DNA of 64,000 nucleotides from Paraburkholderia largidicola (GTDB taxonomy: Bacteria; Pseudomonadota; Gammaproteobacteria; Burkholderiales; Burkholderiaceae). The position numbers and the translations under genes were made by a program. The number at the start of each line of letters is the position of its first letter. Position 1 is the first letter of the stretch. The stretch spans positions 1,178,001 to 1,242,000 of the forward strand of contig NZ_AP023176.1 of assembly GCF_013426895.1 (NCBI RefSeq), given 5' to 3'. The notes below the pieces were generated by a model that did not search any database, had not been told where the DNA came from, and was given only the letters and a program-made list of their open reading frames with translations. This document shows positions 34,501-41,561 of this stretch, one piece after another.

Positions 34501-34621
34501 TCGCCGGGTCTTCGAGCCGCTGCATCGGACGGCCGACATGTTTCGCTGTGCGTGCCTGCGTGGCCTCGTCGCGCTCCGCAACGATAGGGGCTTCGGCAAC
34601 GTTCATGTCGCGCTGGTTCAT
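31571..34621 (-). CDS. hmfA: 2-furoyl-CoA dehydrogenase, molybdopterin large subunit fused to a CoxG domain
   Basis: A 1016-residue protein in two parts. Residues 1 to about 835 are a xanthine-oxidase-family large subunit: HVGRPMQRLEDPAILTGRG at the start, DSGGSFGVKQAVFPYV and LVRGFGGPQVYFALERL in the cofactor region, and the catalytic Glu (about 782) in GAKGLGEG. From about residue 845 a CoxG/SRPBCC domain follows (GTVDLPATPEAIFAVLLDP to FEALGRQ), usually a separate protein that helps place or mature CO dehydrogenase. It lacks the AYxCSFR motif of true CO dehydrogenase. It overlaps hmfG and hmfB by four bases each. It hydroxylates the furan ring of furoyl-CoA. Confidence 0.88.
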   Translation of the reverse strand: MNQRDMNVAEAPIVAERDEATQARTAKHVGRPMQRLEDPAILTGRGRYGDDIGVKPGTLHAAVLRSPHAHAELVSIDASAAEKLPGVRAVLTRDDLRPWSRPFVVGVKSPMEQWALAMDRVRYVGEPVAVVMAESRALAEDALDLIKVDYAQLDPVTSIEQSMRDDAPVLHERVGTNVISDRHFRYGEPEAAFEQAAHRVKVVTHYPRNSCAPIECGVVIAEYLSGDEGYDVTSNFMGPFSLHAVMAMALNVPANRLRHKAPRDSGGSFGVKQAVFPYVVLMCLASRKAGAPVKWVEDRLEHLSAATSATARLSTIEAAVESDGRITALSYDQLEDCGGYVRAPEPATFYRMHGCLTGAYAIPNLLVRNRVVLTNKTPTGLVRGFGGPQVYFALERLIQRIAIELNLDVLDVYRRNFVSADAFPYRAAAGALLDSGNYQEALRRALSDGGHAELVARRDAARKQGRLYGIGFAAIVEPSVSNMGYITTVMPAEARKKAGPKNGAIASATVSVDLLGGVNVTIASTPAGQGHMTVCAQVVADVLGLDPKDIVVNVEFDTHKDAWSVASGNYSSRFAGAVAGTVHLAAMRVRDKLARVLAKQFGCVPDDVRFEGARIFPKDAEERALPFGRAASNAPHWAPALLPDGEEPGLRETVFWSPPHMDAPDENDRINTSAAYGFAFDMCGIELDRATGHVRIDRYVTAHDAGTLLNPALADGQIRGAFAQGLGAALLEEFRYGADGSFQSGTLADYLMPTTCEVPDPLIVHLETPSPFTPLGAKGLGEGNNMSTPVCIANAVADALGIDDIRLPLTPSKVMALIGIDDPEPSRPEYREAATSKPATPGGGRALTAQGTVDLPATPEAIFAVLLDPTALAKVIPGCHALEATGPNQYRADVTIGVGMIKARFEARIGLSEIDAPHRLRLAGAGISPLGSARGNGLVELAPTANGTRLTYDYEAQVSGKVAAVGGRMLEGAAKVVLRQLFEALGRQAAGQPLSTDGSSLARLFRRLFARFRRQA

Positions 34622-35250
34622 CGATCGGCTCCATCATCGTCGCGGCGGCTCGCAAATTCATCGGCGAGACCGCTCCAGCGCTTTACGATCTCGCGATGCT
34701 CGATGGCGAACAGATCCAGAATGCGTCCAACGGTGTGATCGACAACGTCTTCGATGGTCTTCGGATGCGCGTAGAAAGCGGGCACGGGCGGCATCACGAT
34801 GGCGCCCATTTCGGTGGCCAGCGTCATGTTGCGCAAGTGCGCGAGGTTGAGCGGCGTTTCGCGCGCAACCAGCACGAGGCGACGGCGCTCCTTGAGCATC
34901 ACGTCGGCGGCGCGCGTCAACAGGTTGTCCGCGAAGCCGTTCGCGACGCTGGCGAGCGTTTTCATCGAGCAGGGCGCAATCACCATGCCTTCCGTCACGA
35001 ACGAGCCGCTCGCGATGGTTGCGCCGATGTCGCGCACGCTATGGACGACATCCGCGAGTCCGTCGAGATCGCTGCGCGTGAGGCCCAGTTCCTGCGCTGC
35101 CGTGATGGCGCCCGACGCCGACACGATCAGATGCGTCTCGTGCGTGCCGAGTCGACGCAGCGCGGCGAGCAGGCGCACGCCGATCATCGCGCCGCTTGCG
35201 CCCGATATGCCGACCACGATGCGTGGCTTGCGGGTAGCGCGCTCAGTCAT
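34618..35250 (-). CDS. hmfG: Flavin prenyltransferase, UbiX-like (HmfG)
   Basis: A 210-residue UbiX/PAD1-family protein that makes the prenylated FMN cofactor for the adjacent decarboxylase. It shows IVVGISGASGAMIGVRLLAAL at the phosphate site, VIAPCSMKTLASVANGFADNLL and LVLVARETPLNLAHLRNM, all standard for the family. The ATG at 35250 lies inside the 3' end of the UbiD gene (8-base overlap), a normal ubiD-ubiX arrangement. Its own stop overlaps the hmfA start. In the Cupriavidus FDCA pathway HmfFG converts 2,5-furandicarboxylate to 2-furoate. Confidence 0.9.
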   Translation of the reverse strand: MTERATRKPRIVVGISGASGAMIGVRLLAALRRLGTHETHLIVSASGAITAAQELGLTRSDLDGLADVVHSVRDIGATIASGSFVTEGMVIAPCSMKTLASVANGFADNLLTRAADVMLKERRRLVLVARETPLNLAHLRNMTLATEMGAIVMPPVPAFYAHPKTIEDVVDHTVGRILDLFAIEHREIVKRWSGLADEFASRRDDDGADR

Positions 35251-36748
35251 GATGGCGAGCCAGCCAGGCGTCGAACGCGGCGTTATCCGTGGCGACGAGA
35301 GCGTCGAGATCGACCGTGTCTTCGCCCGGAATCCGCACACGCGTGAACACATGGGCGGAATAGACGACGGGCCGCGTCGCGTCGAGCCCCATCTTCGCGC
35401 TGACGCCTTGCAGATGCGGCGGTGCGTCGTCGGGCTGACCGACGGTCGTCGACGGATCGAGGGGCGAGCCTTGCGCGCCGTCGATCACGATGAGATCGCG
35501 ATCGGCCTGGAAGCGCGTCGCGATGGCCCATTCGATTTCAGCGGGATCATGCACGTCCACATCCGTATCGACGACGACCACCTGCTTGATATCGTAGTGC
35601 GCGCCGAACGCGCACAGAATCACGTTTTTCGCTTCGCCTTCGCGCTTCTTGTCGAACTGGATCCACAGGTGATAACGGCACACGCCGCCCACCGACAGAT
35701 GCACGTCCTTCACGCCGGGATGGCTGCGTTGAAGGTGAGCAAGCAGCGTCGCTTCACGCGGAATGCCGCCGAGCAGCAAATGCTCCATTTCCGCGGGGAC
35801 GATGGTATGAAAAATCGGGTCGCGCCGATGTGTGACGGCCGTGACCTCGATCACCTCGCGCGCTTCCTTCGCGCTGTAGTACTTCGGGAACTCGCCGAAC
35901 GGGCCTTCGGGCTCGCGCACGTCCGGCAGGATGCGTCCTTCGATCACGATCTCCGCGAACGCGGGCACGTGCACGCCGTTCGTCACGCACTGCACGACGG
36001 GCAGCGGCGCGCCTTGCAACGCACCGGCTATTTCCAGTTCATCGTGATCGATGGGCGTGATGGCTTGCGAGGCGAGCATCGTCAGCGGATCGACGCCGAT
36101 GGCGATGGCGACGTCGAGCGCGTCGCCGTCTGCTTCGGCGGCCTTCTGGAACGCGTGCAGATGGCGCGGCAACAGAAGAATCGCCATGCGGTCGCGGCCA
36201 TGCACCTGAATGCGGTTGATCGACACGTTCTGCACACCGGTGCGCGGATTGCGCGCAATCACGAGGCCCGCCGTAATGTAAGGGCCGTTGTCGTGTTCGC
36301 TGTGGGTCGGAATCGGCAACAGCGCGTGCAGGTCGATTGCATCTGTATGAACGATCTGCTGACAGGCCGCCTCAGCGCGTGCGACCTGCTGCGACGCGAT
36401 GGGCGCGTCGGCGGCATCGCGAAAGCGCGTGAGCAAGGCATGTTCCTCGACGCCCATTGCCTCCGCGATCCACGCGCGCTTCGACATGAAGCCACTCACC
36501 ACGGGCATGTCGTGGCGGCCCGGCCGCGTGAAGAACGCAGCCTGCGTGCCGTCGAGGCGCTTGGCGACAGCGGCCAGTTCGTGTTCGAGCGCGATGGGGC
36601 CGTCGATCGTCGCGAGACGCCCCGTACGGGCCAGATGCGCGAGCCAGCCGCGCAGCGTGAGCACGCCCGAAGGCTCGGCCCACGTGCGGGGCGGCGAAAA
36701 CGACGTGGCCGACAAGGCGCCTTGGGTCGCGGCGTCGCGAGTGTTCAT
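35243..36748 (-). CDS. hmfF: 2,5-furandicarboxylate decarboxylase, UbiD family (HmfF)
   Basis: A 501-residue prFMN-dependent decarboxylase. The catalytic Glu-Arg-Glu triad of UbiD enzymes fits Arg179 (SINRIQVHGRD) and the pair Glu281/Glu286 in EPEGPFGEFPKYY, with the five-residue spacing seen in characterised members. The start MNTRDAATQG was chosen because GGAGA lies just before it; an in-frame ATG at 36760 adds four residues. It is the first gene of the operon and would remove one carboxylate from 2,5-furandicarboxylate to give furoate. A phenolic or other aryl acid as substrate is possible, but the full hmfA-E set downstream argues for furans. Confidence 0.88.
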   Translation of the reverse strand: MNTRDAATQGALSATSFSPPRTWAEPSGVLTLRGWLAHLARTGRLATIDGPIALEHELAAVAKRLDGTQAAFFTRPGRHDMPVVSGFMSKRAWIAEAMGVEEHALLTRFRDAADAPIASQQVARAEAACQQIVHTDAIDLHALLPIPTHSEHDNGPYITAGLVIARNPRTGVQNVSINRIQVHGRDRMAILLLPRHLHAFQKAAEADGDALDVAIAIGVDPLTMLASQAITPIDHDELEIAGALQGAPLPVVQCVTNGVHVPAFAEIVIEGRILPDVREPEGPFGEFPKYYSAKEAREVIEVTAVTHRRDPIFHTIVPAEMEHLLLGGIPREATLLAHLQRSHPGVKDVHLSVGGVCRYHLWIQFDKKREGEAKNVILCAFGAHYDIKQVVVVDTDVDVHDPAEIEWAIATRFQADRDLIVIDGAQGSPLDPSTTVGQPDDAPPHLQGVSAKMGLDATRPVVYSAHVFTRVRIPGEDTVDLDALVATDNAAFDAWLARHHD

Positions 36749-37062
36749 CTGCGTCTCCATCCATTACCGCCTCTTCGATGCGTCCGATGCGAATCGGATC
36801 GAGAGGACATGGAGGCAAGCGTAGCGACAACACGGTATAAGTTCTAATACTGATTTTTGATGCTTTGGATCATCGTTGCTGATATCAGTGTTAGCCCCGA
36901 TGACGTCCGCCTTACAGGGCGATATCAATACACACGCCTCGTGCCGCCTTGTGCGCAGGGACGTTGCCACGGCATGCCCAGCGAGGCTTTCGGATATGGA
37001 CTGATGAAACGGATGGCTGTCATTAGTCGCCGTGATAACGCGCTGCCGGGATCATCCCAGTC
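36749..37062. other. Divergent promoter region between hmfF and the LysR regulator
   Basis: These 314 bases separate the start of the hmf operon (minus) from LysR paralogue B (plus). They hold an AT-rich stretch near 36830-36880 with a dyad typical of LysR sites and the likely promoters for both units. No open frame here looks like a gene. Confidence 0.55.
36835..36850. promoter_or_regulatory. Putative LysR-type site upstream of hmfF
   Basis: GTATAAGTTCTAATAC is an interrupted dyad (GTAT-N8-ATAC) lying 87 bases upstream of the hmfF start, in the only AT-rich patch of the region. Position and form fit an LTTR recognition site for one or both hmf regulators. Confidence 0.5.
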
Positions 37063-38004
37063 ATGGACCTCAAGCAAATCCAGTATTTCATCGCGTTGTT
37101 CGAAGACGGCTCGGTCACACGCGCGGCCAAGCGGCTGAACATCGTGCAGCCCGCGCTCAGCATGCAGATCGCGAAGCTGGAGGAGGAGTTGCACCAGCAA
37201 CTTTTCGATCGCGGCGCGCACGGCATGGCGCCCACTGCGGCGGGGCGGCTGATGTACCGGCTGTTTCTGCCCATCATGCGCGACCTCGCGCACGCGCGGC
37301 AGCAACTCGTGCAGCGCGATGAAGTGGTGACGGGGCATGTGGGGATCGGGCTGATCGCGTCGGTGACGGAAAGCGTGCTCGCGGATTCGCTGGCGCGGTT
37401 TCATGCGCGCTATCCGCATGTCGAGGTCACGGTGGCCGACGGCTACAGCGCAACGTTCATCGATTGGGTGTCGGGCGGTCAGCTCGACGCCGCGCTGATC
37501 AACAAACCGCGCGCGCGACTATCGCTCGACTCGCAGCCGCTGCTCGACGAGGAGATGGTGCTCGCGACCAGCGTCGCGCATGGGCCGGAATTGCCGCATT
37601 CGATCGAACTCGCGCAACTGCACGAACTGGAACTCGTATTGCCCACTAAACGCAACGGTTTGCGCGGCGTGCTCGATACGGCGGCGCAACATGAAGACGT
37701 GATGCTCGCACCGCGCTTCGAAATCGATGTGCTGTCAACCATCGTCGCGCTCGTCGAGAAAACGCGCTTCGCGACAATATTGCCGCGTATCGTGGTCGGA
37801 CGCGCAGTGCGTGAGGGGACGCTGCGCGCGTATCCGATCCTCGCGCCGCGCATCGTGCGGCATATCGTGCGCGTGAGCCATCCGCGCCGGCCCCTCAGCG
37901 CCGCGGCAGAAGCGCTAATTGCGATCATCGCCGACGAGTTGCGGCAGGTGTCCAGCGCGATGGATGTGGGCGTGCCCGTGACGTCGAAGGAAGCGGCTGG
38001 CTGA
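37063..38004 (+). CDS. LysR family regulator, paralogue B, divergent from the hmf operon
   Basis: A 313-residue LTTR. The first 40 residues are identical to those of the LTTR at 25250-26161, including the recognition helix AAKRLNIVQPALSMQIAKLE, so both probably bind the same DNA site. The effector domains diverge more (GHVGIGLIASVTESVLADSL here). It diverges from hmfF, the classical place for an activator of the operon. Two LysR regulators, HmfR1 and HmfR2, are part of the described Cupriavidus cluster. The two may answer to different effectors, for example furandicarboxylate and furoate or their CoA esters; this is inferred. Confidence 0.88.
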   Translation: MDLKQIQYFIALFEDGSVTRAAKRLNIVQPALSMQIAKLEEELHQQLFDRGAHGMAPTAAGRLMYRLFLPIMRDLAHARQQLVQRDEVVTGHVGIGLIASVTESVLADSLARFHARYPHVEVTVADGYSATFIDWVSGGQLDAALINKPRARLSLDSQPLLDEEMVLATSVAHGPELPHSIELAQLHELELVLPTKRNGLRGVLDTAAQHEDVMLAPRFEIDVLSTIVALVEKTRFATILPRIVVGRAVREGTLRAYPILAPRIVRHIVRVSHPRRPLSAAAEALIAIIADELRQVSSAMDVGVPVTSKEAAG

Positions 38005-38091
38005 GCACGAAGGTGCGATGGTATGGATCGCGCGGCCTGCGAAGCATGTCATGATGTCGACGCCCAACGTTCCAACGCAACGATTCGACCG

Positions 38092-38994
38092 ATGAACCTC
38101 AGAGCGCTTCAATGTTTCGTGACGCTCGCTGAAGAGCTGAACTTCAGCCGCGCCGCCGAGCGTCTGCATATTGCGCAACCCGCGCTCAGCCAGCAGATCC
38201 GCGCATTGGAAGACCGGCTCGGCACACAACTGATCGACCGCACGCGCCGGCCGCTGCGACTCACGGAGGCCGGGCAGTACCTGTGCACCGAGGCGAAACA
38301 GATCCTCGGCTCGCTGGAACAGGCGACGCTCGGTGCGACCGAAATCGGCATGGGCCGGCGCGGCTGGCTGAGTGTCGGCTTCACGCGCTCGGCGATGTAC
38401 AGCATCCTGCCGCCTGCGCTGAAGGCCTTTCATCGCGAGTTTCCGCAGGTCGAACTGAAGCTCTATGAAATGCTCACCGACGAACAAAGCGACGCGCTGC
38501 GCGACATGCGCATTCACGTCGGTATAGGGCGACAGCCGCTCGCGATGTCGGGCTACACGTCGCGCGTACTGTTGCGCGAGCAGCTCGTCGTCGTGATGGC
38601 GCTCGATCATCCGCTAGCAAAACGAAAGAAAGTCAAAATCGCCGAACTCGCCGATACGCCGTTGATCCTGTATCCGAAGCATCAGAATGCGCAGTACAAG
38701 CGCTCGGTGCTGTCGCTGTATCGGGATGCGGGCGTGACGCCGTTCATCGCCCATCAGGCTTACGAAATACAGACGGCGATTGCGCTCGTCGCGGCGGGGC
38801 TGGGCGTGACGGTGGTGGGGGAATCGGTTGCGCGGCATGGACGTACGGATGTCGTGTACCGCCACCTGGAAGGGCCGGGCTCGGCGCAGCGTTCGACCCT
38901 CGCCGCTACCTATCGCGACGACGACACGTCGCCGCATCTGCTCGCATTCTTACGCTGCCTTCCGCCGCCGCTCGCCGACAACGGCACACTATAA
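38092..38994 (+). CDS. LysR family regulator, probably of the MFS-ligJ-ligK operon
   Basis: A 300-residue LTTR of the BenM/CatR-like type: MNLRALQCFVTLAEELNFSR, AAERLHIAQPALSQQIRALE, and an effector domain starting RGWLSVGFTRSAMYSILPPAL. This subfamily typically responds to aromatic compounds or their ring-cleavage products. The start was chosen at the ATG in front of the canonical helix rather than at the upstream 38023 ATG. It precedes the MFS, ligJ and ligK genes on the same strand, with a dyad overlapping and following its stop codon that may be its own binding site for the downstream operon. Confidence 0.88.
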   Translation: MNLRALQCFVTLAEELNFSRAAERLHIAQPALSQQIRALEDRLGTQLIDRTRRPLRLTEAGQYLCTEAKQILGSLEQATLGATEIGMGRRGWLSVGFTRSAMYSILPPALKAFHREFPQVELKLYEMLTDEQSDALRDMRIHVGIGRQPLAMSGYTSRVLLREQLVVVMALDHPLAKRKKVKIAELADTPLILYPKHQNAQYKRSVLSLYRDAGVTPFIAHQAYEIQTAIALVAAGLGVTVVGESVARHGRTDVVYRHLEGPGSAQRSTLAATYRDDDTSPHLLAFLRCLPPPLADNGTL

Positions 38995-39007
38995 GACGAT
39001 CGTTATA
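38990..39007. promoter_or_regulatory. Putative LysR-type site upstream of the MFS-ligJ-ligK operon
   Basis: TATAAGACGATCGTTATA is a strong imperfect palindrome around ACGATCGT that overlaps the stop codon of the LysR gene and lies 141 bases before the MFS start. The form (ATAA-N8-TTAT) fits an LTTR site. Confidence 0.5.
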
Positions 39008-39148
39008 CAAGCATAAGCATCTCGTCTTGGACTTCCTGGCTGCGCATTCCTACCATCGAACAGGTAGCTGACGCTGTGGCTTGGACCACCGCGCTCAGTC
39101 CACTGGAATGAAGCGACCGCAGTGTCGCGCGCTCAGGAAGGAGACAGC

Positions 39149-40474
39149 ATGACTCGTATCGACGAAGCAGCGACCATGCGAAAAGTGTACGGGCGCCTGA
39201 TGCCCTTGCTCTTCGCGATGATGTTCTTCAACTATCTCGACCGCATCAACATCGGCTTTGCAGCCCTCGATATGAACAACGACATGGGCTTCAGTCCTGC
39301 CGTGTTCGGCTTCGCGGGGAGTATTTTCTTCGTCGGATACATGTTGCTCGAAGTCCCGAGCAATCTGCTGTTGCATCGCGTCGGCGCGCGCCGGTGGATT
39401 GCGCGCATCCTGCTCACGTGGGGCGCGGTGGCAGCCGCCACGGCATTCGTGTTCAACGACACCAGCTTCTACGTGCTGCGCTTTCTGCTCGGCGTGATGG
39501 AAGCGGGCTTCCTGCCCGGGGTCGCCGTCTATCTGACCAAGTGGTTTCCCGAACGCTACCGGGCGCGCGCGGTCGGCGGATACATCATTGCGGGCTCGTT
39601 TTCGGCGGTGCTCGGCGGTCCGATCTCGACGACGCTGATGACCTACGCGAACGGCGTGCTCGGGTTGCACGGCTGGCAATGGATGTTCATTCTCGAAGGC
39701 GTGCCGGCGATGCTGCTCGGCCTCGTGACGCTGCGCATCATGACCGAGCGTCCCGCTGACGCTGCGTGGCTCAGCGACGACGAGAAGCGCTGGCTCGAAT
39801 CGACGCTCGCTGCGGAACGCGAGGCGCTCGGCGGTCACAGGCATGTTTCTTTTCTGCGCGTAGCGGGCGATATCCGCGTATGGAGCCTCGCCTGTCTGTT
39901 CGGCTGTGCGCTGGTGGGCATCTATGGCCTGTTTTTGTGGCTGCCGCAGATCGTCAAGAGCCTTGGTCATCTGAGCAATATCGAAGTCGGCTTTCTTTCC
40001 GCGGCGCCGCCGCTGCTCGGCGTGCTGGGCACGTTCCTGATCAGCCGCAGTTCCGACCGTTCCGGCGATCGCAAGAAGCACCTCGCATTCGTGTATGGCG
40101 CGAGCGCGATTGCTATCGCGGGCAGTGCTTACGCGCCGAATCCCGTGATCGCTTATGCGCTGCTGTGCGTGACGGGTCTCTTTATTTATGCGGGTAATCC
40201 GCTGTTCTGGAGCCTCGCGTCGTCGTTCCGGACAGGCGCAGCAGGCGCCGCAACGATCGCGCTGATCAACACGATCGCGCAATTCGGCGGACTGGTGGGG
40301 CCGTGGAGCATCGGACTGGTGCGCCGCGCGACGGGCAATTTCTCGCTGGCGTTGCTGACCATCGCTGCGTTTCTCGTGATCGCAACGATCATCGCGCTCG
40401 TCATGCGTGTCACGCCGCCGGAGGAGGGCGCGGCTTCGGCCCTCGCGAACGGCGATGCTGCGACGGGAAGCTAA
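39149..40474 (+). CDS. MFS transporter, anion:cation symporter (ACS) family
   Basis: A 441-residue inner-membrane carrier. The start MTRIDEAATMRKVYGRLMPL has AAGGAGA upstream. It shows FFNYLDRINIGFAALDMN at TM1 and EVPSNLLLHRVGARRW after TM2, hallmarks of the ACS family that carries organic anions such as phthalate, tartrate, hexuronates and aromatic acids. It is the first gene of a short plus-strand operon with ligJ and ligK, so it probably imports an acidic precursor of that pathway. The exact ligand is not visible in the sequence. Confidence 0.9.
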   Translation: MTRIDEAATMRKVYGRLMPLLFAMMFFNYLDRINIGFAALDMNNDMGFSPAVFGFAGSIFFVGYMLLEVPSNLLLHRVGARRWIARILLTWGAVAAATAFVFNDTSFYVLRFLLGVMEAGFLPGVAVYLTKWFPERYRARAVGGYIIAGSFSAVLGGPISTTLMTYANGVLGLHGWQWMFILEGVPAMLLGLVTLRIMTERPADAAWLSDDEKRWLESTLAAEREALGGHRHVSFLRVAGDIRVWSLACLFGCALVGIYGLFLWLPQIVKSLGHLSNIEVGFLSAAPPLLGVLGTFLISRSSDRSGDRKKHLAFVYGASAIAIAGSAYAPNPVIAYALLCVTGLFIYAGNPLFWSLASSFRTGAAGAATIALINTIAQFGGLVGPWSIGLVRRATGNFSLALLTIAAFLVIATIIALVMRVTPPEEGAASALANGDAATGS

Positions 40475-40520
40475 TCGCGTTTATCGCAGGTTCATCGTAA
40501 AGACTCAAAGGGTTCGCTAC

Positions 40521-41561
40521 ATGATCATCGATTGCCACGGTCATTACACGACGTCGCCACGAACGCATGAGGCGTGGCGCGCGAAGCAGATTGCCGCGAT
40601 GAGGGACGGCACGCCTGTGCCGCCGCGTCCCGTCATCACCGATGACGAGATCCGCGACAGCATCGAAACGGGACAGCGCCGCATTCAGCGCGAGCGCGGC
40701 ACCGACCTCACGATCTTCTCGCCGCGCGCTGCGGGCATGGGTCATCATCTCGCCGGCGCAGAGGCGAATGCCGTCTGGTCCAGCGAATGCAATGACCTCG
40801 TGCACCGCGTCTGCTCGCTGTTTCCGAGGCATTTCGTCGGCGTGTGCCAGCTGCCGCAGGCGCCAGGCGTGTCGCCCTCGAACAGCATTGCCGAACTGCG
40901 TCGCTGCGTGCAGGAGCTTGGTTTTATCGGCTGCAATCTGAATCCGGATCCGTCGGGCGGGCACTGGTCCGGTCCGCCGCTCACCGATCGCTTCTGGTAT
41001 CCGTTATACGAAGCCATGGTGGAACTCGACGTGCCCGCGATGATTCACGTGTCGTCGTCGTGCAATCCGAATTTTCATGCGACGGGCGCGCATTACATCA
41101 ACGGCGATACGTCCGTGTTCATGCAGTTGCTCACCGCCGATCTGTTCGCGGACTTTCCAACGCTTCGGTTCATCATTCCTCATGGCGGCGGCGCCGTGCC
41201 TTATCACTGGGGGCGTTATCGCGGGCTCGCGCAGGACATGAAGCGGCCGTTGCTGCGCGACTATCTGCTCAAAAACGTGTTCTTCGATACCTGCGTCTAT
41301 CATCAGCCCGGCGCTGAACTGCTCGCGAAAGTGATTCCCGTCGAGAACATTCTTTTCGCCTCTGAAACCATCGGCGCAGTGCAGGGCATCGATCCCGAGA
41401 CGGGGCACTACTACGACGACACGCGGCGCTATATCGATGCAATCGCATGGTTGAGCGACGCGGACCGGCAACGCATCTATGAAGACAACGCGCGGGCGGT
41501 GTATGCACGTCTCACCGCGCAACTCGACAAACAACTGGCAATGGATGGGGCGACGATATGA
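40521..41561 (+). CDS. ligJ: 4-oxalomesaconate hydratase (LigJ type, amidohydrolase superfamily)
   Basis: A 346-residue metal-dependent hydratase that adds water to 4-oxalomesaconate, giving 4-carboxy-4-hydroxy-2-oxoadipate in the 4,5-cleavage pathway of protocatechuate and gallate. The start MIIDCHGHYTTSP gives His6 and His8, and MIHVSSS (His176) and LFASETIGAVQG (Glu282) fit the other zinc ligands of LigJ within two residues. HGGGAVPYHWGRYRGLAQ is also typical. The ATG of ligK overlaps its stop (ATGA). This is the amidohydrolase form, unlike the unrelated GalB of Pseudomonas. Confidence in the family is high and in the reaction good. Confidence 0.88.
   Translation: MIIDCHGHYTTSPRTHEAWRAKQIAAMRDGTPVPPRPVITDDEIRDSIETGQRRIQRERGTDLTIFSPRAAGMGHHLAGAEANAVWSSECNDLVHRVCSLFPRHFVGVCQLPQAPGVSPSNSIAELRRCVQELGFIGCNLNPDPSGGHWSGPPLTDRFWYPLYEAMVELDVPAMIHVSSSCNPNFHATGAHYINGDTSVFMQLLTADLFADFPTLRFIIPHGGGAVPYHWGRYRGLAQDMKRPLLRDYLLKNVFFDTCVYHQPGAELLAKVIPVENILFASETIGAVQGIDPETGHYYDDTRRYIDAIAWLSDADRQRIYEDNARAVYARLTAQLDKQLAMDGATI

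Noticed and set aside
30220..34621. Carbon monoxide dehydrogenase (CoxSML)
   Set aside because: The large subunit lacks the CoxL active-site motif, and the surrounding CoA ligase, crotonase and UbiD/UbiX genes fit the furoate pathway.
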